From assembly GCA_018242065.1 (NCBI GenBank), contig JAFECQ010000010.1, positions 1 to 34,122 of the forward strand: DNA of 34,122 nucleotides. The letters run 5' to 3'. Position numbers and translations under genes: made by a program. Positions within the stretch are counted from its first letter, which is position 1, and each line of letters starts with the position of its first letter. This DNA comes from Pseudomonadota bacterium. GTDB lineage: Bacteria; Pseudomonadota; Alphaproteobacteria; UBA9655. A model generated the notes under the pieces. That model was not told the DNA's origin, ran no database searches, and worked only from the letters and a program-made list of their open reading frames with translations. Below, one piece after another: positions 1-8,486 of the stretch.

Positions 1-941
1 ATGACCCTTCGAGAGTGCAAAATGCACCTTCGAATGTTCGAAATTGCACCTTCATATACTTAAACAAAGACTACTCAGAGAATACAAACAAAGAACACAC
101 ACAAAATACGTGTGCGCGTGAAGTTTTTGATAAAAATTCTTTTGATAAAATTCTTCAAATTTGGAAGGCACAGGTTGGTCAAAAGGTTCACCTCACTGAA
201 GAGCGAAAGAATAAGCTGACGTTGCTCTTTTCTCAGTACTTTCAAAATGATCTAGCCCAATGGGCGCAGTTTTGTGAACGGGTCAAATCCTCCCCTTTTC
301 TGATGGGAGAAGGAAAGAGAAAATGGCGCGTAACGCTTGATTGGATCCTTTCTGAAGGAAATCTCCTCAAAATCTTGGAAGGAAATTTCGATAATCCTGA
401 AACTCTTGAGCAGGAAAAGACTGAAGAGTCACAAAAAGCAAGAGAAAAGGAAATTCATGAAATTTTAGAATCCATTGAAGATCCTCTGTGGAAAAAATGG
501 TGTACAGAGCTGATTTTTCCTCCTCTTCTCAACGCACATGGTCTGAGGAGAGAGTCCATCTCTTTGTTTGAACTCAAAGGCATTGCAAATGCGTGGTTTG
601 ATGAATTTGAGGGAAGGCTTGTCTGGATTGCCAGTGAAGATAAGAGTGTTCTCGACCGAATCCACTCTCTACAGTTTAAACTCCTCAGTGTGATTGAAAG
701 AGAGTACCCAAAAGTTGGCTGTATTCGAACGCACGTCAAAGCCCGTCCTCACTCTGTAGAGCTTAACCGCCAGCAAGAGATCTTCTCTACTTCATTGGAG
801 GATTTAAGCCAGAAAATAGCCTCTCTCAACACTATCGAAAACATAAATCACTCAATCCCTGACCATTCCTGCCAAGACAGGATAGCTGCCACTGCTTCTT
901 TTCATTCATCTTTAACCCCAGGAGAACAACCTCATGAATAA
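1..941 (+). CDS. Replication-associated protein, phage-replisome/DnaA-N-like (5' partial)
   Basis: The reading frame is open to the left edge with no in-frame stop, so the first GTG at 15 is probably an internal codon and the N-terminus lies outside. Residues about 45-130 (counted from that GTG) hold a pattern seen in phage and plasmid replication proteins: a Trp/Leu-rich helix, then SPFL.GE, a Trp-containing strand, and a KILEGNFDN end. Residues about 155-235 (WKKWC, then FEGRLVWIAS and a following helix) resemble a DnaA N-terminal domain. The family assignment comes from motif memory only. It opens the cluster and overlaps the ssb-like gene by 8 bases, which suggests both serve replication of the element before or after transfer. 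A DnaA-like gene is known in Rickettsiales RAGE elements. It could instead be a helix-turn-helix regulator whose DNA-binding part is upstream. Confidence 0.5.
   Translation, partial: DPSRVQNAPSNVRNCTFIYLNKDYSENTNKEHTQNTCAREVFDKNSFDKILQIWKAQVGQKVHLTEERKNKLTLLFSQYFQNDLAQWAQFCERVKSSPFLMGEGKRKWRVTLDWILSEGNLLKILEGNFDNPETLEQEKTEESQKAREKEIHEILESIEDPLWKKWCTELIFPPLLNAHGLRRESISLFELKGIANAWFDEFEGRLVWIASEDKSVLDRIHSLQFKLLSVIEREYPKVGCIRTHVKARPHSVELNRQQEIFSTSLEDLSQKIASLNTIENINHSIPDHSCQDRIAATASFHSSLTPGEQPHE
6..53. repeat. Short direct repeats with embedded palindromes
   Basis: CCTTC occurs at 6-10, 27-31 and 49-53, that is, every 21-22 bases. TGCACCTTC is exact at 23-31 and 45-53. TTCGAA-TG-TTCGAA lies between them (29-42). 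The repeats sit inside the 5'-partial gene. They could be iteron-like binding sites or just a repeated coding segment. Confidence 0.4.
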
Positions 942-1710
942 AATTTTTTTAAAAGGAAACATTGGTCATGCACCTCGAATCAGTCTTACTCAAGATGGAA
1001 GAGAAATCGCAACTTTTTCTTTAGCGACAAGTTCTTCTTGGAAAGATGAAGCAGGTGAATGGCAAACTCATACGGATTGGCACAGAATTATTGTATTTCG
1101 GGAATCCACAGTGGGTTGGATCAAAGATCTGCTCCAAAAAGGAGATACCATTTATGTGGAAGGAAAACTCACCTACCGCCAGAAGAAGGATAAGTACAAC
1201 CATTCGCGTTTAATGCCTTACATTGTTATTTCTGATTCAGGAGGAAAGATTGAGCACATTCGTAAGCCTGGAAAGTTATCCTCTGCTGCTTCCTATCCTT
1301 CCCACATCCAAGAAGATAGAGACAGGCTCTTAAATCCCTCACCCAAAGAACCAGAAGAAACATCTCTTTTGGAAAATGATCTTCCAAGTTCATGCTCACA
1401 CACGAACTCTTACATACATTCCTCTCAGGGTGGCCCCTCTCAGAGGGCTCCTTTTAAAAGGATTCCCTTTAGAGGGGCACTCTTTAAAAGAGTTCCCTCT
1501 CAGCAGACTTCCTCTAAGGGAGTTCTTTCTGAGAGAAAATCTGGGAACCCCGAAGAAAACTCTTTGAAAGAGGACTCTTTGAAAGAGACCGCTCTAAGAG
1601 AGACCTCTCCCAGAGAGGACTTACTTAAAGTGAAGTTCTTAAAGGAGAGCTCACGTCAAGAAAATCCACCATTTATTCACCATATTCATTCAGAAAAGGA
1701 GAAAATCTAA
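934..1710 (+). CDS. ssb: Single-stranded DNA-binding protein with repeat-expanded tail
   Basis: Residues 1-110 form a recognisable SSB OB fold: an N-terminal GNIGHAPRI strand, a Trp-rich DWHRIIVF strand, and KGDTIYVEGKL. It would coat single-stranded DNA during conjugative transfer. An AGGAG ribosome site precedes the ATG, which overlaps the upstream stop. The tail (residues about 165-250) is not a normal SSB linker: it is a run of five-residue units (FKRIP, FRGAL, FKRVP, SLKED, SLKET) encoded by 15-bp mini-palindromes. The usual acidic DDDIPF-type tip that recruits partner proteins is absent; the protein ends in a basic, His-rich segment. It is probably an element-specific SSB rather than the housekeeping copy. 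The stop overlaps the next start (TAATG). Confidence 0.75.
   Translation: MNKIFLKGNIGHAPRISLTQDGREIATFSLATSSSWKDEAGEWQTHTDWHRIIVFRESTVGWIKDLLQKGDTIYVEGKLTYRQKKDKYNHSRLMPYIVISDSGGKIEHIRKPGKLSSAASYPSHIQEDRDRLLNPSPKEPEETSLLENDLPSSCSHTNSYIHSSQGGPSQRAPFKRIPFRGALFKRVPSQQTSSKGVLSERKSGNPEENSLKEDSLKETALRETSPREDLLKVKFLKESSRQENPPFIHHIHSEKEKI
1435..1647. repeat. Tandem 15-bp-spaced mini-palindromes in ssb tail
   Basis: About a dozen short palindromes follow one another, in frame, with centres close to 15 bases apart. Examples are CCCTCT-C-AGAGGG (1435-1447), TCCTTTTAAAAGGA (1449-1462), CTCTTT-A-AAAGAG (1480-1492), CTCTTT-G-AAAGAG (1560-1572 and 1575-1587), CTCT-A-AGAG (1592-1600) and CCTCTC-CCA-GAGAGG (1604-1618). 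One 6-residue interruption occurs near 1541-1558. The arms differ from copy to copy while symmetry and spacing are kept. Confidence 0.85.
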
Positions 1711-2012
1711 TGAAAAACAAATTACCTATACTGTCTTTTTTTGCATTTGCAACAGCACTTATGTGTTGCGGACCAGATGCTCTAGCTATCGGGAATAGTC
1801 CTGATGCCGGTCTCAATGCAAGCGTTGGAAATCTCGCAAGTATCCTTAACAACAATTTGGTTCCTGTCGTTCTAATCTGTGGGTGTCTTGCAGGGGCAGC
1901 AATTTCCTTTATGAAATCAAGCCCCACTCCCTTTGTCATTGCTCTGATTACAACGGCCAGCTTTGGATTTGCCAAAGTGTGGATTAACACAACTTACGCT
2001 GTTTGTGTGTAA
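1710..2012 (+). CDS. traA: Candidate F-type pilin (TraA-like)
   Basis: This is a 100-residue protein with a Sec signal peptide ending at ALA (residues 24-26), leaving about 74 residues, close to mature F pilin. Two hydrophobic helices follow (about 50-68 and 73-92). It sits immediately before traL-traE-traK-traB, the position of traA in the F plasmid. Mature pilin would be stored in the inner membrane and polymerised into the conjugative pilus. AAAAGGAG lies just upstream and the start overlaps the ssb stop. The call rests on size, topology and order; sequence similarity to pilin is too weak to judge by eye. The S26 peptidase encoded downstream is a possible processing partner. Confidence 0.6.
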   Translation: MKNKLPILSFFAFATALMCCGPDALAIGNSPDAGLNASVGNLASILNNNLVPVVLICGCLAGAAISFMKSSPTPFVIALITTASFGFAKVWINTTYAVCV

Positions 2013-2022
2013 GGCAGGCGTT

Positions 2023-2313
2023 ATGGATCAAAGTGAGAATTATATCCTCAATCGTCTTGATAAGCCTTTACGGTTTCTCGGCATCAATAAGGATGAAGCC
2101 TTTGCCTTGATGGTTCCTCTCATGGGAGGGCTCTTTATGGGATGGGTCCTCACAGGATTTATCTTAGGGATAGGAACACTCTCTCTTTTGCGCATGCTGA
2201 AGAAGCGCAATGAAGGAGCTATGCTCATTCATGCCCTTTATTGGCATCTTCCCACATATAAGAAATCTTTGAGGCTCCCTGTGCCGTCTCATATTCGGGA
2301 GTATATCGGATGA
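2023..2313 (+). CDS. traL: TraL, type IV secretion protein
   Basis: It encodes 96 residues; F TraL is about the same length. The ATG at 2023 is chosen because AAGGCAGG precedes it; an upstream in-frame ATG at 1963 would run through the previous gene. The protein starts with the TraL-type pattern of a short polar head (ILNRLDKPLRFLGI), followed by one long hydrophobic stretch with two membrane segments (about 25-60), then a basic tail. TraL is a VirB3-like inner-membrane component needed for pilus assembly. Its stop overlaps the traE start by four bases, which implies coupled translation. Order and size make the call fairly safe. Confidence 0.8.
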   Translation: MDQSENYILNRLDKPLRFLGINKDEAFALMVPLMGGLFMGWVLTGFILGIGTLSLLRMLKKRNEGAMLIHALYWHLPTYKKSLRLPVPSHIREYIG

Positions 2314-2870
2314 AAGCTGAATTTCTCCATCAGAACATTATAAAGCTTCTGTCTCAAAGGAATGGTCTTTTGATGCTGGCAGGGATTTTATCTCTCAGCA
2401 ATGTTCTCTTGGTAGTTGCCCTAATCTGCAAAAGTGAGCGGATTATTTTAGTCCCTCCTCATATCCATAAAGTCCTCTGGATTGAAGGAGGTGAGATTTC
2501 AAAGGAATACTTAGAGGAGATGGGAGCTTATCTCTCAAAGCTCCTTTTGGATATTTCCCCCACAAGCTTTCCTTACAATCACGAGACCCTTTTAAAATAT
2601 GCCACTCCTGAAGCCCATGGAGAGCTTAAGAAGCAACTGATTAAAGATGGGGAACAGTACACTCAACTTCAGCTTTCAACCCATTTTAAACCTGCAGAAG
2701 TTATAGCGAGCCCTCAAATTTTAGAAGTTCAAATCAAAGGCCTCTTAACAAGCTTTATGGCAGGAAAGCAAGTTAAAGAATCCCAAGAAACCATCATTTT
2801 AAAGTTCACCCAGAGAGGCGGCGGCCTTCTCTTAGAAAGCATATCCGGAGGAAACCCACATGCATCATAA
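2310..2870 (+). CDS. traE: TraE, type IV secretion protein
   Basis: The product is 186 residues; F TraE is 188. It has a short cytoplasmic head, one membrane helix (about 20-42), the conserved ERIILVPPHI segment just after it, and a periplasmic domain ending in a beta-rich FTQRGGGLLLESI stretch. This matches the TraE/VirB5-VirB8-like family that bridges the inner-membrane platform and the channel. It is translationally coupled at both ends: ATGA with traL, and an 11-base overlap with traK. Confidence 0.88.
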   Translation: MKAEFLHQNIIKLLSQRNGLLMLAGILSLSNVLLVVALICKSERIILVPPHIHKVLWIEGGEISKEYLEEMGAYLSKLLLDISPTSFPYNHETLLKYATPEAHGELKKQLIKDGEQYTQLQLSTHFKPAEVIASPQILEVQIKGLLTSFMAGKQVKESQETIILKFTQRGGGLLLESISGGNPHAS

Positions 2871-3708
2871 TGTTACCTCTTTTAACAGCATCCCTTGGAC
2901 TGCAAGTTTAGCTGTAAGTTTAACTTTAAGTTTTCTTATAGCAACAACTGCAGAGGCTGCCATCCAACGTCCCTTAGATGAGCTAAAGGTCATTGAAGTT
3001 CCCATCTCTAAACAAGATCTCACCCGTATAACTGTCAAAGAGGACAGAATTCTCAATGTCTTTGGGGTTACTGGTGAATACGTCTTAGAAGCTGATGAAG
3101 ACCAAGGTCAGGTTTTTATTCGCCCCGCAGGATTAAATAGTAATAAGCCGATTCATCTAACCCTCACGACAGAAGGTGGCCATACGCAAGATCTTCGCCT
3201 TATTCCCCAAGATAAGAAACCTGAAGCATTAATTCTCAAAGCTGAAGACAACAGTAAAAAAGAACTTCCTTGGGCTCATGGCTCACAGGTTTCTCACTCT
3301 CCTCTTATGAAGGATAGCATTACGGGAAATGACATCACCCATGATGACATCACTCGTGAGGGAGTTGAAGATCTTATTGATGCTTGTCGAGAAGGACGAA
3401 TTCCCTTGGGGTACAAGATTACCCCCATCCCTCTAGAAAGAAAAAACAGACAGGAATCTCTTCCTCCCGGAGTTAAGCCACTTACAGAACCTCATTCGTT
3501 GGTGAGAGAGCTAAGGGGAGAAAAACTCCGTTGCTTAACCTATGAGGTCAGAAATGACACAAAGACCTCTCTCAAGTTCTCAGAAGAAGAGTTTGCAAAA
3601 AGCCTTTCTTCAAAAATACCCAACATCATTGCCATTTTGATGCCCACAAAAACCTTAAACTCTGGTGAAAGGACACATGTTCATGTCGTTGCATCATCGC
3701 CTTACTAA
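2860..3708 (+). CDS. traK: TraK, outer-membrane core secretin-like protein
   Basis: A signal peptide (cleavage near residue 33, TAEA|AIQ) is followed by a periplasmic beta-rich protein with the TraK-type start PLDELKVIEVPISKQDLTRI, and the conserved LTRI..KEDRI pattern. TraK is the VirB9-like part of the outer-membrane core, binding TraV and TraB. CCGGAGG precedes the ATG. Residues near 154-170 hold a three-copy pentapeptide (ITGND, ITHDD, ITREG) from a 15-bp direct repeat (ATGACATCAC at 3329-3338 and 3344-3353), in line with the repeat habit seen elsewhere in this operon. At 282 residues it is longer than F TraK (about 242), partly because of this insert. Confidence 0.82.
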   Translation: MHHNVTSFNSIPWTASLAVSLTLSFLIATTAEAAIQRPLDELKVIEVPISKQDLTRITVKEDRILNVFGVTGEYVLEADEDQGQVFIRPAGLNSNKPIHLTLTTEGGHTQDLRLIPQDKKPEALILKAEDNSKKELPWAHGSQVSHSPLMKDSITGNDITHDDITREGVEDLIDACREGRIPLGYKITPIPLERKNRQESLPPGVKPLTEPHSLVRELRGEKLRCLTYEVRNDTKTSLKFSEEEFAKSLSSKIPNIIAILMPTKTLNSGERTHVHVVASSPY

Positions 3709-5011
3709 ACTTCTTGAAGAAAAAACTCTTAAGAGATTTTTTAACCCAGAAACAGCTTCAGGTATAAAGCGTCTTCAATTTTTTTGGATGGGCTGTCTTT
3801 GCCTTGTGGCTTTGGGAATTTCTTATTTGATTGTGATATTTCTCTTTGAGAAAAGTCCCACGCAAAAGCAAAGCGATACGTCCAAACCCACTCCCAAGGC
3901 CATTGAAACCGCTTCCCATAAAGTAGATCTTAATGAAGTCTGGCGCCATAAAGTTGAAGATGAAAATAAAAAACTCTATGCAGAATTAACAGCTCTTAAG
4001 GAACTTTTTCAACAAGCCCTCTCGAGGGACGACCTCAAAGACCAGCAAAGTACTCATGGCGGTGACGCTATCAGAGATCTTGAAGCTAGGTTTCTTCGTA
4101 TGGAAGACCAGCTGGAAAACTTAAGTCATACATCTGAAGGGCAAAAACACTCTCCTTTATCACAAGCCCAATTCTCTTCTTCACACGATCCTCAGAACTT
4201 TGGCACCTCCTTTAATGGAGAGGAACAGGCAGGAAGAGTCATTCACAAGTTTTCTTTAGGCCTTTCAGAAAACCCAAAACTCAAACAACTTAAAACAGTT
4301 GAAACTACTATCCCTGCAGGCGCTTTTGCAAAAACAGTACTCCTCTCTGGTCTTGATGCGTCTGCCTCAATGACAGCTTCATCTGACCCAAGGCCTATGC
4401 TCCTAAGGGTGATTGATCCAGGAACTTTACCCAGACGGTTTCAGAGTGATCTTAAAGATTGCCATTGTACAGCAAGTGCCTTTGGAGATTTATCCTCAGA
4501 ACGGATATATGCCCGCCTTGAAAAGCTCACTTGTATTGAAAGAAAAACAGGCGAGATCATCGAGACTCAAGTTGCAGGCTATATCGCAGGTGCCGATGGC
4601 AAGGCTGGAATTCGAGGTATTGTTGCCTCAAAAGACGGCCAATTCTTAGGACGAAGCCTTGTGGGAGGTGTTTTTGCAGGACTGAGTAATGTTGCCAATC
4701 CACAAAATCGCCAGTCTCAGGTCAACCCGTTCTTCCCGGGCAGTGCCCAGGTTTCTCCTCCAGGCATAGGTCAGATGTTTACATCGGGCATGGCTGCAGG
4801 GGCTTCCTCAGCTCTTGATCGTTTGTCACAATATTACATTGATCGTGCTGAACAGCTTCAACCCGTTATTCAAGTCGCTGCGGGCCAAGTTGTCGATATT
4901 GTCTTTACGGAAGGCACCTTTATTGGCAGTCAGAGCGTTCACGCAGAAATCAAAAAACAGCAGTCAGAAAACGGAATAAAAGGAGGGCACAATGAACCTA
5001 TTCAAGAATAA
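3683..5011 (+). CDS. traB: TraB, VirB10-like channel protein
   Basis: This is a 442-residue protein with one inner-membrane helix (about 34-55), a Lys/Glu-rich coiled coil (about 82-112) and a C-terminal VirB10/TrbI-type beta barrel. The barrel shows the PAGAFAKTVLLSGLDAS strand and the GIRGIVASKDG..LGRSLVGGVFAG segment. TraB spans both membranes and opens the outer-membrane channel. Three in-frame starts compete: GTG 3665, ATG 3677 and ATG 3683. AAAGGA (3669-3674) best serves 3683, but the choice is not certain. The gene overlaps traK by 26 bases and traV by 20. Confidence 0.88.
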   Translation: MSLHHRLTKLLEEKTLKRFFNPETASGIKRLQFFWMGCLCLVALGISYLIVIFLFEKSPTQKQSDTSKPTPKAIETASHKVDLNEVWRHKVEDENKKLYAELTALKELFQQALSRDDLKDQQSTHGGDAIRDLEARFLRMEDQLENLSHTSEGQKHSPLSQAQFSSSHDPQNFGTSFNGEEQAGRVIHKFSLGLSENPKLKQLKTVETTIPAGAFAKTVLLSGLDASASMTASSDPRPMLLRVIDPGTLPRRFQSDLKDCHCTASAFGDLSSERIYARLEKLTCIERKTGEIIETQVAGYIAGADGKAGIRGIVASKDGQFLGRSLVGGVFAGLSNVANPQNRQSQVNPFFPGSAQVSPPGIGQMFTSGMAAGASSALDRLSQYYIDRAEQLQPVIQVAAGQVVDIVFTEGTFIGSQSVHAEIKKQQSENGIKGGHNEPIQE

Positions 5012-5411
5012 GGACAAAAACAAGAAGACTAAATTTCTGAAAACACAAAAACTTCTGCATTACTGCCTCACTGCAGTGCTGCCTTTCTGCCTAGCGGGCT
5101 GTATGGGAGTTTATGAAGGAGGATTTGAATGCCCTCCTGGAGAAGGTGTTGGCTGTAAGTCCATTTCAGAGGTCAATGAGATGGTCAATCAGGGCTTAGG
5201 AACGAGGAAGCAGGGGCTGAACACTCAACCTTCTGAAGAAACTCAAGAAAGTGTTTGCAGAAAGGGACATGCCTGCCCATCAGCTCCAGATTCTCTTGAA
5301 ATCTGGTATGCCCCCAGGGGGCCCTGGAAAGAACCGCTCCGAGATGAGTCTCTTAGAGACGCGCCTCTTAGAGGCAAGTCCTCCAGGAATAAAGCTCTTT
5401 TAGAGGTTTAA
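4992..5411 (+). CDS. traV: TraV, outer-membrane lipoprotein
   Basis: The 139-residue product has a basic head, a hydrophobic stretch and a clear lipobox, LAGC, with the lipidated cysteine at 37. Three more cysteines lie in the first half of the mature part (ECPPGEGVGCKS). TraV is the VirB7-like lipoprotein that anchors the TraK/TraB core to the outer membrane. AAAAGGAGGGC is a strong ribosome site. The last 30 residues are a pentapeptide repeat (PWKEP, LRDES, LRDAP, LRGKS, SRNKA) encoded by 15-bp palindromes, so the natural C-terminus may be altered. The stop overlaps the traC start (TAATG). Confidence 0.82.
   Translation: MNLFKNKDKNKKTKFLKTQKLLHYCLTAVLPFCLAGCMGVYEGGFECPPGEGVGCKSISEVNEMVNQGLGTRKQGLNTQPSEETQESVCRKGHACPSAPDSLEIWYAPRGPWKEPLRDESLRDAPLRGKSSRNKALLEV
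5311..5405. repeat. 15-bp-spaced mini-palindromes at traV 3' end
   Basis: CCCCC-A-GGGGG (5311-5321) is followed by GTCTCT-T-AGAGAC (5348-5360), GCCTCT-T-AGAGGC (5363-5375), TCCT-CC-AGGA (5379-5388) and CTCT-TTT-AGAG (5395-5405). Centres are at 5354, 5369, 5383.5 and 5400. The arms are perfect but differ between copies. Confidence 0.85.
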
Positions 5412-7966
5412 TGTCTCAAAACCTCAATCAAACCATCTTATCGGACACTAATTCTTCAGATACTCCCCTTTGGGATAAACTCAAAGGAGGAGGAACTTCT
5501 TTTGGGACTTCTTCTGCGACGTTGCGTGTTGCCAACGAGTTTCTGTATTCTCATAGTTTAAGTGAGCTCTTGCCCTATCGCAGTTATGATCTTGAGACTC
5601 AGCTTTTTCAAAATCGATCAAGTTTAGGGTTTGTTATTGAAACCTTACCTTTGGTGGGATGTGGTGAGGATATTCCTCGGCAACTCACAGGAATTTTTCA
5701 GCATTCACTTCCTTTAGGATCAAATCTTCAATGTCTTTTGATTGCAAGCCAACGCACTGAGTCTATTGTCAAGACATGGGAAGATGTCCGACGGTCTGAT
5801 AAAAAAAGTGACCTAAAACTCAGTCTTGAAGAGCTTGCCAAAGAGCGAGGGGCTTATTTAAGACATCTTTCTTTGGGAAAATCTTCCTATAATCAAGAAA
5901 GTCCTCACCAATATACAGGAACAAGCGTCAGAACCTTTCGCCTTCTCTTATCCTATAGTGAACCAAATATTTCTCTTAAATCTGTTGAAGCTATCTTAGC
6001 TCTCAGAGAGCAACTTCTGACAACACTTAAAGGATGGGGGCTTCCTGTGAAAGTCTGGCAAGCAGAAGACCTTCTGTGGGGTCTTGATGAGCTTTTAAAT
6101 CCTTCTGATTCTCTTGAAAACCCTCTTGTTTCTTGGAATGTTCATGATTCTCTTTCTCATCAGCTCATGAGTCCAGGGACACGGCTTTGTGTTGAGCCTT
6201 CCCAATTGGCCTTTGGGGAGAGGGAGAAAGTGATGAAGCTTTATACAACGCGCCTCCTTCCCCCTCTATGGCATTTAAGTGCAATGGGAATTCTCATTGG
6301 TGATCCTTTTGATGAGTTCTTGAGGTTTAATGGCTCTTTCTTTCTCTCTTACGGCATTCATATTTGCAATGAAAAGACTCTTAAAACTCAGATGTTGGCC
6401 AAATGCGGAAATGTTGAAAAACAAGCAGCATCCCCTATTGCCAAGTATGTTCCTTCCTTAAGAAAGGAAGCAGAAGAATGGACTTATGTCAGAGAAAAGT
6501 TTGAAAATGGTCAAAGACTCGTTCGGACACGCTTTCAGTTCGGACTTTTAAGTGATCTTGAGCGCATAGCCCAAGAAGAACAGACTCTTTTTAATCTCTA
6601 TAGGTCTCAAAGGTGGGAGCTCGTTTTAGATCGATATGTGCAGCTTCCCTCCTTTCTGAGTTGCCTTCCTATGACCTGGGGAGAAGGAGCTGTTGATGAT
6701 GGAAAGAAGTTTCAAAAAACAAAAACGACATTAAGCCATGAACCTTCGAACCTCATGCCTCTCCAAGGAGAGTGGCAAGGCACTCACTCTCCAGGAATGA
6801 TGCTCGTCGGAAGACGAGGCCAGCTCTTCTACTGGTCCCCCTTTGATAATAATGAAGGAAATTACAATACATGTGTTGTTGGGCGCTCAGGTTCTGGAAA
6901 ATCTGTCTTTATGCAGGAACTTATGACCAGCATGCTCGGTATGGGGGCAAGAGTCTTTGTTCTTGATGTGGGCCGTTCCTTTGAAAAGACAGTCAAGCTT
7001 TTGAAAGGAACCTATCTTGAATTCTCAACCCATTCTCCTATTTGTATTAATCCATTTTCGGCCATTCCCTCTCATGATGTTGAAGAAGCTTCTGATGCCC
7101 TTGCCATGTTGAAGCCCATTTTGTCTCTTATGGCTGCTCCCAAACACGGAACGACAGATTTAGAAGACACCTATCTAGAGCAGGCTATTCAAGAAGCATG
7201 GAAAGAGCATGGCAATAGAGCAACCATTACGGATGTTGCAAAATCTCTTCGAGGTCATCATGATAGGAGGGCAAAAACCCTTGGGGAACGTCTTTATCCC
7301 TATACGGAGAAGGGTACTTATGGCCGATTCTTTAATGGTCCGGCTACTATTGATCTTGTCGATAACCTCGTTGTTGTTGAACTCGAAGAATTAAAAGAAC
7401 GAAAAGATCTTCAATCCGTTATTGTCCAGATGGTAATCTTACAGATTACCAACTCTGTCTACATGGGAGACAGAAAAACTCCCTCCTGTCTCATCTTAGA
7501 TGAAGCCTGGGACATGCTCCGAGGACAACAATCGGGCGTTTTTATTGAAACAGCCGCAAGGCGTCTTCGCAAATACTTCGGGGGTCTTGTTGTCGGAACC
7601 CAATCTGTGAATGACTTTTATACAACCCCAGGGGCTCAAGCTGCCTTTGATAATGCGGACTGGATGTGTCTTCTCTCTCAAAAGGATGAATCCATCAAAC
7701 TTCTTAAGAACTCAGATCGCCTTGCTATGGACCCAGCTATGGAAAGGACATTGAGATCTCTCCGGACAGAACAAGGCAAATATGCAGAAATCATGATTAA
7801 AGGCCCTAAAGGATTTGCTGTAGGGCGTCTTCTTCTTGATCCCTTTTCTAAGGTTCTTTACTCAACCAAAGCTGATGAATTTGCAGCTGTGCAAAGCCTT
7901 ATCCATCAAGGGTGGAGCCTTAAAGACGCCATTCAAAAAGTCGCCTTGGAGAAACATCATGGTTGA
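5411..7966 (+). CDS. traC: TraC, type IV secretion ATPase
   Basis: This is an 851-residue VirB4-family ATPase (F TraC is about 875). Walker A is GRSGSGKS at 491-498; Walker B is LILDEAW at about 694-700; a TCVVGRSG strand leads into the P-loop. The N-terminal half carries the TraC-type sequence around the ELLPYRSYD and FQNRSSLGFVIETLPLVG segments. It energises pilus assembly and channel building from the cytoplasmic face of the inner membrane. Start and stop overlap neighbours (TAATG with traV, 8 bases with trbI). No disruption is visible. Confidence 0.95.
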   Translation: MSQNLNQTILSDTNSSDTPLWDKLKGGGTSFGTSSATLRVANEFLYSHSLSELLPYRSYDLETQLFQNRSSLGFVIETLPLVGCGEDIPRQLTGIFQHSLPLGSNLQCLLIASQRTESIVKTWEDVRRSDKKSDLKLSLEELAKERGAYLRHLSLGKSSYNQESPHQYTGTSVRTFRLLLSYSEPNISLKSVEAILALREQLLTTLKGWGLPVKVWQAEDLLWGLDELLNPSDSLENPLVSWNVHDSLSHQLMSPGTRLCVEPSQLAFGEREKVMKLYTTRLLPPLWHLSAMGILIGDPFDEFLRFNGSFFLSYGIHICNEKTLKTQMLAKCGNVEKQAASPIAKYVPSLRKEAEEWTYVREKFENGQRLVRTRFQFGLLSDLERIAQEEQTLFNLYRSQRWELVLDRYVQLPSFLSCLPMTWGEGAVDDGKKFQKTKTTLSHEPSNLMPLQGEWQGTHSPGMMLVGRRGQLFYWSPFDNNEGNYNTCVVGRSGSGKSVFMQELMTSMLGMGARVFVLDVGRSFEKTVKLLKGTYLEFSTHSPICINPFSAIPSHDVEEASDALAMLKPILSLMAAPKHGTTDLEDTYLEQAIQEAWKEHGNRATITDVAKSLRGHHDRRAKTLGERLYPYTEKGTYGRFFNGPATIDLVDNLVVVELEELKERKDLQSVIVQMVILQITNSVYMGDRKTPSCLILDEAWDMLRGQQSGVFIETAARRLRKYFGGLVVGTQSVNDFYTTPGAQAAFDNADWMCLLSQKDESIKLLKNSDRLAMDPAMERTLRSLRTEQGKYAEIMIKGPKGFAVGRLLLDPFSKVLYSTKADEFAAVQSLIHQGWSLKDAIQKVALEKHHG

Positions 7967-8486
7967 AACTCAAGCACTCAAAATCCCAAGGAAAAGTATA
8001 CTTTTATTTTACCTCTTGGAAGTTGCGAGTCTTATCATGGGAATGGTATTGGGAGCTATAATAACTCTATTTTTACCCATCCATTTAAACTCCAAACTGA
8101 TAGATTCTCGAGCCTTAGGCTCAAGAGTCTTCGACTCGGGAGACACTTTTTCTTCTTCCTACTCTTTCTTAGGACCATATAAAGACTTGGCAGTTATCGA
8201 TATAGCTCAGCTCTATAACGAACACATGCAATTTCTTGAATCTATGAGCGAGGACCAACCCTTAGATGAAGGGAGCCAAGAATATCCACGCATGCATATG
8301 CTTGTCTTCCTTGAAGATTTATATAGAGCCATTGACCAAGTGAGGGATGATAAAAAAGTTATTCTTCTTGACGCTAAAGCCGTTTCTCAACTTCCAGACT
8401 ATACAGACGAAGTAAAGAAGTACCTTCACCTCTTAGAAGATAGCCATGAAGAGAACTCTCTGCAGGAGAAAGAGAGTGCATCATGA
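7959..8486 (+). CDS. trbI: TrbI, F-type conjugation inner-membrane protein
   Basis: The start at 7959 is chosen over upstream frame extensions because GGAGAAA precedes it and it overlaps the traC stop by 8 bases. The 175-residue product has one membrane helix (about 15-42) and a domain matching the F-type TrbI plan: a DLAVIDI strand, a helical middle and a C-terminal KKVILLDAKAV strand followed by a LPDYTDEV helix. It lies between traC and traW, as trbI does in F, where it influences pilus retraction. Residues about 47-60 (LIDSR, ALGSR, VFDSG) are another pentapeptide insert from 15-bp palindromes. Without context the protein would be hard to name. Confidence 0.72.
   Translation: MVETQALKIPRKSILLFYLLEVASLIMGMVLGAIITLFLPIHLNSKLIDSRALGSRVFDSGDTFSSSYSFLGPYKDLAVIDIAQLYNEHMQFLESMSEDQPLDEGSQEYPRMHMLVFLEDLYRAIDQVRDDKKVILLDAKAVSQLPDYTDEVKKYLHLLEDSHEENSLQEKESAS
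8110..8137. repeat. Paired mini-palindromes in trbI
   Basis: GAGCCT-T-AGGCTC (8110-8122) and GAGTC-TTC-GACTC (8125-8137) have centres exactly 15 bases apart. They encode in-frame pentapeptides just after the TrbI membrane helix. Confidence 0.8.

Noticed and set aside
1435-1647. Possible CRISPR array or transcription terminators from the repeated palindromes
   Set aside because: Unit spacing is 15 bases with no spacer-repeat alternation, arms vary, no T-runs follow, and the tract is in frame within a coding sequence.
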